Assembly: GCA_900549625.1 (NCBI GenBank)
Contig: URPE01000033.1
Coordinates: forward strand, 1 to 11,004
Direction of reading: 5' to 3'
Source of the DNA: an uncultured Mycoplasmatota bacterium
GTDB taxonomy: Bacteria; Bacillota_I; Bacilli_A; RF39; UBA660
DNA length: 11,004 nt
Below are positions 5,855 to 11,004 of this stretch, piece by piece (within the stretch, counting starts at the first letter, position 1; each line of letters opens with the position of its first letter). The translations under genes and the position numbers were made by a program. The notes beneath the pieces were generated by a model. It had not been told where the DNA came from and did not search any database. It saw nothing but the letters and a program-made list of their open reading frames with translations.

Positions 5855-6866
5855 AAATATTCTTACTTCTAAGTTGTCCACAAGCAGCATCTATATTAGA
5901 ACCAAATTCCCTTCTTACAGTAACATTTATATGTTCTTTTTTTAAAGTATCATAAAAAGCATCTAACTTTGTTTTATCACTTTTCTTAAAACCTAAATTA
6001 TTAGTTTCATTATAAGGAATTAAATTAACATAAACATTAAGCCCTCGCAAAAGAGAGGCAAGTTCTAAAGCATTACTTTTTTCATCATTAATACCTTTTA
6101 GCATTATATATTCAATTGTAACTCTTCTATTAGTTTTATTAATATATTCTTTTATACAAAGGATTAAATCCGGTAAAGGATAAACCTTATTAATTGGCAT
6201 AATTTTGTTTCTTAATGTATCGTTACTAGCATGCAATGATATTGCAAGGTTTATTTGTAAATCTAAATTAGATAATTCTTTAATTTTAGGAATCAAACCA
6301 CACGTTGATAAAGTTATATGTCTAGCCCCAATCATAAGACCTTTAGCATCATTTATAATCTTAATAAATTTAATTACTTCTAAATAATTATCTAATGGTT
6401 CACCTATCCCCATTATTACAACACTAGAAATTCTCTTTTGTAAGACACTCTCAATAGCAAGTATTTGTCCCACCATTTCGTAAGCCCATAAATTCCTAAC
6501 TTTTTTAAGACGCCCAGATTCACAAAACTTACAACCCATGTTACAACCAACTTCACTTGAAACACATACACTTATCCCATAATTATGATACATAACAACG
6601 GCTTCTATCTTTTCATTATCTTCTAAATTAAATAGAAATTTCTCAGCGTCTCTATCACTTTGATGCTGTATAATAGTAGGCAATTTTATTGTAAAGTCTT
6701 CATTTAACTTATCTCTAATCTCTTTTTTTATATTAGAAAATTCACTAATAGAAGTTACTCTTTTATCATATAACCATTCATATACTTGTGTAGATTTAAA
6801 TTTTTTCTCACCAATACTTAGAAAATAATCTTCTAACTCTTTTCTTGTTAAACCATATAAATTCAT
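5853..6866 (-). CDS. rlmN: dual-specificity 23S rRNA/tRNA adenine-C2 methyltransferase RlmN
   Basis: Radical-SAM enzyme that methylates C2 of A2503 (E. coli numbering) in 23S rRNA and of A37 in some tRNAs, affecting the peptidyl-transferase region and decoding. The 337 residues contain the iron-sulfur motif Cys-X3-Cys-X2-Cys at C108, C112 and C115. The resolving cysteine is C101 in CVSSEVGC, and the methyl-carrying cysteine is C329 in DAACGQLR. GIGEPLDN (153-160) is the SAM-site GEP motif. After the third Fe-S cysteine the sequence reads ESG instead of the commoner ATG or STG. Neighbouring fmt and the conserved gene order favour RlmN over the antibiotic-resistance relative Cfr. The ATG at 6866 has GGGGGA four bases upstream, placed in the 10-base gap after fmt, so the two are co-transcribed. 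Confidence 0.95.
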   Translation of the reverse strand: MNLYGLTRKELEDYFLSIGEKKFKSTQVYEWLYDKRVTSISEFSNIKKEIRDKLNEDFTIKLPTIIQHQSDRDAEKFLFNLEDNEKIEAVVMYHNYGISVCVSSEVGCNMGCKFCESGRLKKVRNLWAYEMVGQILAIESVLQKRISSVVIMGIGEPLDNYLEVIKFIKIINDAKGLMIGARHITLSTCGLIPKIKELSNLDLQINLAISLHASNDTLRNKIMPINKVYPLPDLILCIKEYINKTNRRVTIEYIMLKGINDEKSNALELASLLRGLNVYVNLIPYNETNNLGFKKSDKTKLDAFYDTLKKEHINVTVRREFGSNIDAACGQLRSKNI

Positions 6867-6876
6867 AATTCCCCCA

Positions 6877-7809
6877 TTAACTTATTATAAAGTTTTTAAC
6901 ACTCTCTTTATTAACCCCATTTAAAAAACTCTTTGTATCCATTACCTTCTTACCAAATGGTTTTAACTTAAGTATTTCAACATAACCATCAAGACAACCT
7001 ATAGCAAAACTTTCTTTAGTCACATTCATAACCTTCCAAGTAGTAGTATTATCACTTTTAACAAATCTTGCTTCTAACACTTTATACTCTTCACCATTTA
7101 CAAGCATATTAGCCATCGGTCTCGGATTTAATCCTCTTACTTTATTAACTATTTCTTTACCACTTAAAGAAAAATCTAAGTGTTCCATTTCTCTAGTAAT
7201 ATTAGGCGCAACACTAGCTTCATCATTATCTTGTTTAATACTTTCATTAGTCCCATCTATTATATTTGGTAAAGTCTTATATAATAAATCACGCCCTATT
7301 AAAGATAGTTTTTCATATAAAGTACCCACATTATCAGTATCATTTATAACGCATTCTTCTTTACTTATCATATTACCAGTATCCATATGTTCATCCATAT
7401 ACATAACAGTAACACCAGACTTTTCTTCCCCATTAATTAAACACCAATGAATTGGTGCCCCTCCTCGATACTTTGGCAAAAGAGAAGCATGAACATTAAC
7501 ACATTTAAGTCTTGGATAATTAAGTATCTCTTTAGGTAATATTTGTCCATAAGCACAAGTAATAATTATATCACACTCTGTACTTAATATTTTATCCATC
7601 TCTTCTTTTATTTTCTTTGGTTGGAAAACCTCTATACCATATTTTTTTGCTTCTTCTTTAACAGGTGGCATTAAAACAGTTTTTTTTCTTCCAACCTCTT
7701 TATCAGGTTGAGTAACTACTAATACAACATTAGTTTCTTTAATTAACATATCTAATATTGGTACAGCAAAATTTGGTGTCCCCATAAATATTACTTTTAA
7801 ATCTTTCAT
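6877..7809 (-). CDS. fmt: methionyl-tRNA formyltransferase
   Basis: Transfers a formyl group from 10-formyltetrahydrofolate to Met-tRNA(fMet) for translation initiation. At 310 residues it has the usual length. The N-terminal catalytic Rossmann-like domain begins FMGTPNFAVP (8-17). The folate/active-site block is NVHASLLPKYRGGAPI (105-120), with the catalytic Asn and His at N105 and H107. MDTGNM (142-147) supplies the conserved Asp, D143. The C-terminal tRNA-binding domain carries the family strings VRGLNPRPMA (224-233) and LKPFGKKVM (282-290). The ATG at 7809 is one base after the stop of the secreted-protein gene and has AAGGAAA upstream inside that gene. In Bacillus the peptide deformylase gene def precedes fmt; it is absent here and must lie elsewhere if the formyl cycle is complete. 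Confidence 0.96.
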   Translation of the reverse strand: MKDLKVIFMGTPNFAVPILDMLIKETNVVLVVTQPDKEVGRKKTVLMPPVKEEAKKYGIEVFQPKKIKEEMDKILSTECDIIITCAYGQILPKEILNYPRLKCVNVHASLLPKYRGGAPIHWCLINGEEKSGVTVMYMDEHMDTGNMISKEECVINDTDNVGTLYEKLSLIGRDLLYKTLPNIIDGTNESIKQDNDEASVAPNITREMEHLDFSLSGKEIVNKVRGLNPRPMANMLVNGEEYKVLEARFVKSDNTTTWKVMNVTKESFAIGCLDGYVEILKLKPFGKKVMDTKSFLNGVNKESVKNFIIS

Positions 7810-7810
7810 G

Positions 7811-8518
7811 CTATTTCCTTTCTAACTTAAGCGTATCACTTGACTTTATTTCCAAATCTAAATCATTAAGTTTTTCTTCTAACTTAACTAAATCATCTAA
7901 ACTATATTTTTCTTTTATTTCCTTCTCATCTAATAAAAAATCAAAATCTTCAAATACACCATAAGTATAGTTATCCCCAAAATCACTATCATATACAAAA
8001 GTATCATTTAAATATTCATAATTAACAGTAAATGTATTATCAACATATGATGAATAACTTTCCATTTTATAAACAGTATCTAAATCAGTTAAAGAAACAT
8101 ACATTTCTCTTACTTCCATCATAGCTTTATTAGAAGATTTACGACTTACTTTATTACCATTTTTATCATAATAAAAAGTCCATTTAATAGATGGTGTATT
8201 TTTATTAACAAAATAGTAATGTCTTTCTATATTAGGATCTACCCCTGGCATATCCGTAATAAGCCAAAGAGAGTCGTGTTTAATTACTTCTTGTTCACTT
8301 AGTTTATCACTAGCAGGCTCTACTACTTTATCATTTATTTTTTGATCAACTTTACTTGACCAATAGGCTAATTTCTTACCCCATGTAAATAGTTTATTTT
8401 CCAGTGTTTCTTCACTTGTTTTATCACTATCAAGACTACTAGCATTAACAGGTGTTACTACAAGAGCACTTGCTAAAACAACTACCCCAGCCTTTTTAAT
8501 TAATTTATATTTTTTCAT
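7811..8518 (-). CDS. secreted or cell-surface protein of unknown function
   Basis: I do not recognise the family. The 235-residue product starts with a standard signal peptide: a basic n-region KKYKLIKK, a hydrophobic core at about 10-22, and a likely signal peptidase I site after VNA (24-26). There is no lipobox and no cysteine at all, and no second membrane segment, so release or wall association outside the membrane is expected. The mature part is acidic and aromatic-rich. Residues 98-125 read like beta strands with a turn (ERHYYFVNKN, WTFYYDKNGN), 135-195 also look strand-rich, and the last 40 residues are a charged helix rich in Lys, Glu and Leu. The ATG at 8518 has a strong GAGG six bases upstream, and the gene has its own promoter (8570-8542). 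It leads the unit with fmt and rlmN, occupying the place def holds in Bacillus. Confidence 0.85.
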   Translation of the reverse strand: MKKYKLIKKAGVVVLASALVVTPVNASSLDSDKTSEETLENKLFTWGKKLAYWSSKVDQKINDKVVEPASDKLSEQEVIKHDSLWLITDMPGVDPNIERHYYFVNKNTPSIKWTFYYDKNGNKVSRKSSNKAMMEVREMYVSLTDLDTVYKMESYSSYVDNTFTVNYEYLNDTFVYDSDFGDNYTYGVFEDFDFLLDEKEIKEKYSLDDLVKLEEKLNDLDLEIKSSDTLKLERK

Positions 8519-8541
8519 AAATTACCTCTTTTCATTTATTT

Positions 8542-8570
8542 ATTATAGAAAAATTAATTCTTTTTTTCAA
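8542..8570 (-). promoter_or_regulatory. sigma-A-type promoter of the secreted protein-fmt-rlmN unit
   Basis: On the minus strand TTGAAA (8570-8565) is separated by exactly 17 bases from a perfect TATAAT (8547-8542). It starts about 18 bases after the priA stop, with a predicted transcript start near 8535 and a leader of about 17 bases. fmt and rlmN can therefore be expressed without read-through from priA. Confidence 0.78.
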
Positions 8571-8588
8571 CTACAACCCAACTTTCAC

Positions 8589-10760
8589 TTACTCTAAAAA
8601 ATCAATATCTAATTGTGCTTTAGAGTTTACAAGCATTAACTTATCTAATTCATTTAACACTTGATATAATTTTTCTTCTTTTTTATATTTTATATAAATT
8701 TCAAAATTATAAACACCATTAACCAAAAACATATTAGCCGTTGCAGGTCCAAGAACAATATAATCTTGTGTTAAGTTTTTATCTAAAAAAGCTTTAATTT
8801 TCCTTGCTTCATCTATAGCTTGTTTATAATCTTTACTTTTAACTTTTAAAAAGCATAAATAATAGTAAGGTGGATATTTAAGTGTTTTACGAATATTCAT
8901 TTCATATCGGAAAAATTTTTTATAATCATGATTTTTTACAAAAGTAAATATTGGTGTTTCTGGATTATATGTTTGAATGAAAACTTCGCCATTTTTTTCA
9001 CCTCTTCCGCTTCGGCCACTTGCTTGACAAAGAAGCTCAAAAGTTCTTTCATTACTTTGATAATCTGGCATGTTTAAAGAAGCATCAGCATTTATTATAC
9101 CTACTAAAGTTACATTTGGAAAATCAAGACCTTTACTAATCATTTGGGTACCTAATAAAATATCATACTTACCACTAGCAAAAGCCTCAGTAACTTTAGC
9201 ATGACCTCCTTTATTAGAGACACTATCAGCATCCATTCGAATAACTTTAGCTGTTGGAAAAGCATCTTTAATATACTCTTCTAATTTTTCCGTTCCAAGT
9301 CCATAGTAATTAAGACTAGTCTCATGGCATTTTGGACAAGTATTATCTAAATATTTTGTATATCCACAATAATGACAACGTATATTATTACTAGACTTAT
9401 GATAAGTAAGTGTAATATCACAATGAGGGCAACGATAAGTAAAACCACAATTAGAACAGGTAATAGTTGTTGAATGTCCCCTTCTATTAAGAAGAAGCAT
9501 TATTTGTTCTTTTTTATTTAACCTTTCAATAATAGCACACTCTAATTCCCTACTTATTATAGGATGTTTATTTTTTTGTTCTTCTACCATATCAACAAGT
9601 GTTATATTTGGTAAAGCTTGTTTATTAAAACGAGCATTCATTTTTATATATATGTATACACCCTTTAGGGCTCTTGCCATCGATGATAAACTAGGTGTCG
9701 CGCTACCTAAAACTAAAGGAGCATTATGATACTTACTTCTTTCTTTAGCTATCCATAAAGCATGATATTTAGGGTTATTTTCTTGTTTGTAAGAAAGAGA
9801 TTGTTCTTCATCCATAATAATAATACCAATATTTTTTAAAGGAGCAAATATAGCACTTCTAGCCCCTATTACTATAGAAACCTCCCCTCTTGTAATTTTT
9901 CGCCATTCATCATATTTTTCAGCATCCGATAATCCACTATGCAAAACAGCAATCTTAGATGGAAAAGCTTTATTAAATCTATCAACAAACTGAGGTGTCA
10001 AACTAATTTCTGGTACTAATACTAAAGCTGTTTTATCTTCATTTAATACTCTTTCAATTGTTTTTATATAAACCTCCGTTTTACCAGATCCAGTAACACC
10101 ATGTAAAAGAATTGTTTTGCTATTACCAAGATTATCACATATAGTGTTTACGGCATTAGTTTGTTCTTCATTTAAAACTTTTTCAGTATATTCACTTTCA
10201 TTTTTTAAGTTATAGCGATATACCTCACTTATATATTCAATTAATACTCCTTTTTTTAAAAGAGTTTTAACAGCAGATGCACTAATCTTATTAGCCATTG
10301 TTTTTTTTACTGGCAAATTATCTTTAAAAAGCATTAAAACTTCTTTTTGACTAGCACTAGAAGCATTTTCTAAAGAAGTATCTATTTCTTCAGTAATTTT
10401 TAAATATGTTTCTTGTTTAGCTTTAATATCGACTCCTTTTTTGGCTTTTAAAGCCTTCGGTAACATAGCCGCATATGAAGAACTTAAACTACTAAGAGTT
10501 TTTAAAGCTAAAAACTTACCTAGTAAAAGCATTTCTTCATTTAAAACCGGATAAGTATCTAAAACATTATAAATATCTTTTGTTTCAATAGAAGAACTAT
10601 TTAATAAATTTAAAACATAGCCCTCTAAAGTTATCTTTCCAAACGGAACAGTTACCCGCATACCTACTTTTATTTTATCCACTAAATCATCAGGAATATG
10701 ATAGGTAAAAGTTTTATCTACATGTTTATTTTTTATTTCAATTAATATTTCTGCATACAT
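8589..10760 (-). CDS. priA: primosomal replication restart helicase PriA
   Basis: Superfamily 2 DNA helicase that recognises stalled or collapsed forks and reloads the replicative helicase. Counted from the ATG at 10760 it has 723 residues. The N-terminal DNA-binding domain begins MYAEILIEI. Helicase motifs follow: Walker A GVTGSGKT (221-228), motif II DEEQ (317-320), GSATPS (352-357), GTQMISKGLDFP (537-548) and QASGRSGRG (579-587). The eight zinc-binding cysteines are all present: C435, C438, C444 and C447, then C462, C465, C475 and C478. Motif II is DEEQ where most PriA have DEEH, and motif VI is QASGRSGR where QVAGRAGR is common. An in-frame GTG (10769) and ATG (10766) precede the chosen start, but the ribosome site GGGTGAT overlaps them and is correctly spaced only for 10760. 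Confidence 0.95.
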   Translation of the reverse strand: MYAEILIEIKNKHVDKTFTYHIPDDLVDKIKVGMRVTVPFGKITLEGYVLNLLNSSSIETKDIYNVLDTYPVLNEEMLLLGKFLALKTLSSLSSSYAAMLPKALKAKKGVDIKAKQETYLKITEEIDTSLENASSASQKEVLMLFKDNLPVKKTMANKISASAVKTLLKKGVLIEYISEVYRYNLKNESEYTEKVLNEEQTNAVNTICDNLGNSKTILLHGVTGSGKTEVYIKTIERVLNEDKTALVLVPEISLTPQFVDRFNKAFPSKIAVLHSGLSDAEKYDEWRKITRGEVSIVIGARSAIFAPLKNIGIIIMDEEQSLSYKQENNPKYHALWIAKERSKYHNAPLVLGSATPSLSSMARALKGVYIYIKMNARFNKQALPNITLVDMVEEQKNKHPIISRELECAIIERLNKKEQIMLLLNRRGHSTTITCSNCGFTYRCPHCDITLTYHKSSNNIRCHYCGYTKYLDNTCPKCHETSLNYYGLGTEKLEEYIKDAFPTAKVIRMDADSVSNKGGHAKVTEAFASGKYDILLGTQMISKGLDFPNVTLVGIINADASLNMPDYQSNERTFELLCQASGRSGRGEKNGEVFIQTYNPETPIFTFVKNHDYKKFFRYEMNIRKTLKYPPYYYLCFLKVKSKDYKQAIDEARKIKAFLDKNLTQDYIVLGPATANMFLVNGVYNFEIYIKYKKEEKLYQVLNELDKLMLVNSKAQLDIDFLE

Positions 10761-10764
10761 ATTC

Positions 10765-10771
10765 ATCACCC
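10765..10771 (-). promoter_or_regulatory. ribosome binding site that fixes the priA start
   Basis: GGGTGAT (10771-10765) pairs with the 16S 3' end and lies four bases before ATG 10760. The GTG at 10769 and the ATG at 10766 overlap it. The spacing matches that of the AGGTGA site before the holin gene. Confidence 0.6.
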
Positions 10772-10783
10772 AAATATTGTATC

Positions 10784-10818
10784 AAAAAAAGCTAAATTAA
10801 ATATTCACAATTAGCTTT
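10784..10818 (-). terminator. intrinsic terminator of the Rpn-like gene
   Basis: On the minus strand AAAGCTAA (10818-10811) and TTAGCTTT (10795-10788) form an 8-bp stem with a 15-base loop, leading into a run of seven T (10790-10784). The stop codon TAA (10813-10811) is part of the first arm. The stem is AT-rich and may be leaky, so some read-through into priA is possible. Confidence 0.65.
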
Positions 10819-11004
10819 CTTTTATCTTCATTATTTCTTTCTTAGACAGATTAGTAACGTCCATGATTAAATTTAAGTCTAAATTTTTGGCAAGCATGTT
10901 TCTAGCAATTTCGCATGATTTCTTTTTCTCACTCTCTCTTTTGATGGTATTTCTAATGTATCTTTCATCTTCTTCAGGTGTAAATACTTCCCAAAAGTTA
11001 GCAT
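10811..11004 (-). CDS. C-terminal end of an Rpn-family PD-(D/E)XK nuclease / putative transposase (partial)
   Basis: A frame open from the window edge ends at TAA 10813-10811 and gives 63 residues. The end of the protein has a charged helix (PEEDERYIRNTIKRESEKKK) and then EIARNMLAKNLDLNLIMDVTNLSKKEIMKIKES at the C-terminus. That closing block (Ala-Arg-Asn-Met-Leu, a helix, then a xTxLSxxEI turn-helix) is the usual tail of Rpn/PD-(D/E)XK nuclease family transposase-like proteins, which are common and multicopy in gut Bacillota. The nuclease core is outside the window, so activity cannot be judged. It has its own terminator and is not part of the priA unit. Identification rests on the tail pattern only. 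Confidence 0.7.
   Translation of the reverse strand, partial: ANFWEVFTPEEDERYIRNTIKRESEKKKSCEIARNMLAKNLDLNLIMDVTNLSKKEIMKIKES

Noticed and set aside
6205..6387. Plus-strand open frame of 60 codons inside rlmN
   Set aside because: It is antisense to the radical-SAM domain of rlmN, with no ribosome site or promoter.
8548..8570. Possible terminator between priA and the secreted-protein gene
   Set aside because: The A-run and T-run can pair only as an A-T stem with no G-C pairs; the TTGAAA-N17-TATAAT promoter explains the sequence better.
10776..10781. TACAAT as a -10 for priA
   Set aside because: No -35 match at 16-18 bases upstream, and it lies within the run after the Rpn terminator, only 15 bases from the start codon. 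The promoter of priA remains unidentified.

Overview
The window comes from a strongly AT-rich, low-GC Gram-positive-type genome (Bacillota; most likely a gut Bacilli or Mollicutes-related lineage, though that placement is inference). Evidence for this is the AGGAGGTGA-type ribosome binding sites, sigma-A-like promoters, short U-tailed terminators, and a gene order that follows the conserved Bacillota block priA - (def) - fmt - (rsmB) - rlmN - prpC - prkC - rsgA - rpe. TGA is used as a stop (prpC, rlmN) and Trp is encoded by TGG, so this is the standard bacterial code, not the Mycoplasma code. Every gene I can support lies on the minus strand, so transcription runs from high to low coordinates.

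Layout from right to left (transcription order). 11004-10784: the C-terminal end of an Rpn/PD-(D/E)XK transposase-like gene with its terminator. 10760-8589: priA (replication restart helicase). 8570-5831: a promoter, then a secreted cysteine-free protein of unknown function, fmt and rlmN, tightly spaced and closed by a terminator. 5830-4306: an atypical stretch with long AT-rich gaps holding two accessory genes, a MazG-like NTP pyrophosphohydrolase and a lone phage-type holin, ended by a terminator. 4297-302: the operon prpC-prkC-rsgA-rpe with overlapping genes, closed by a terminator. 143-1: a near-consensus promoter and the first 21 codons of a membrane or secreted protein that leaves the window.

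The core genes join replication restart (PriA), translation initiation (Fmt), 23S rRNA/tRNA methylation (RlmN), reversible Ser/Thr phosphorylation linked to the cell wall (PrkC with PASTA repeats and its phosphatase PrpC), 30S ribosome maturation (RsgA) and the pentose phosphate pathway (Rpe). Compared with the order known from Bacillus subtilis, def and rsmB are absent; a secreted protein sits beside fmt, and the holin/MazG pair splits rlmN from prpC. These replacements are the least ordinary part of the window. I found no convincing new defence system, CRISPR array, tRNA, rRNA or complete mobile element.
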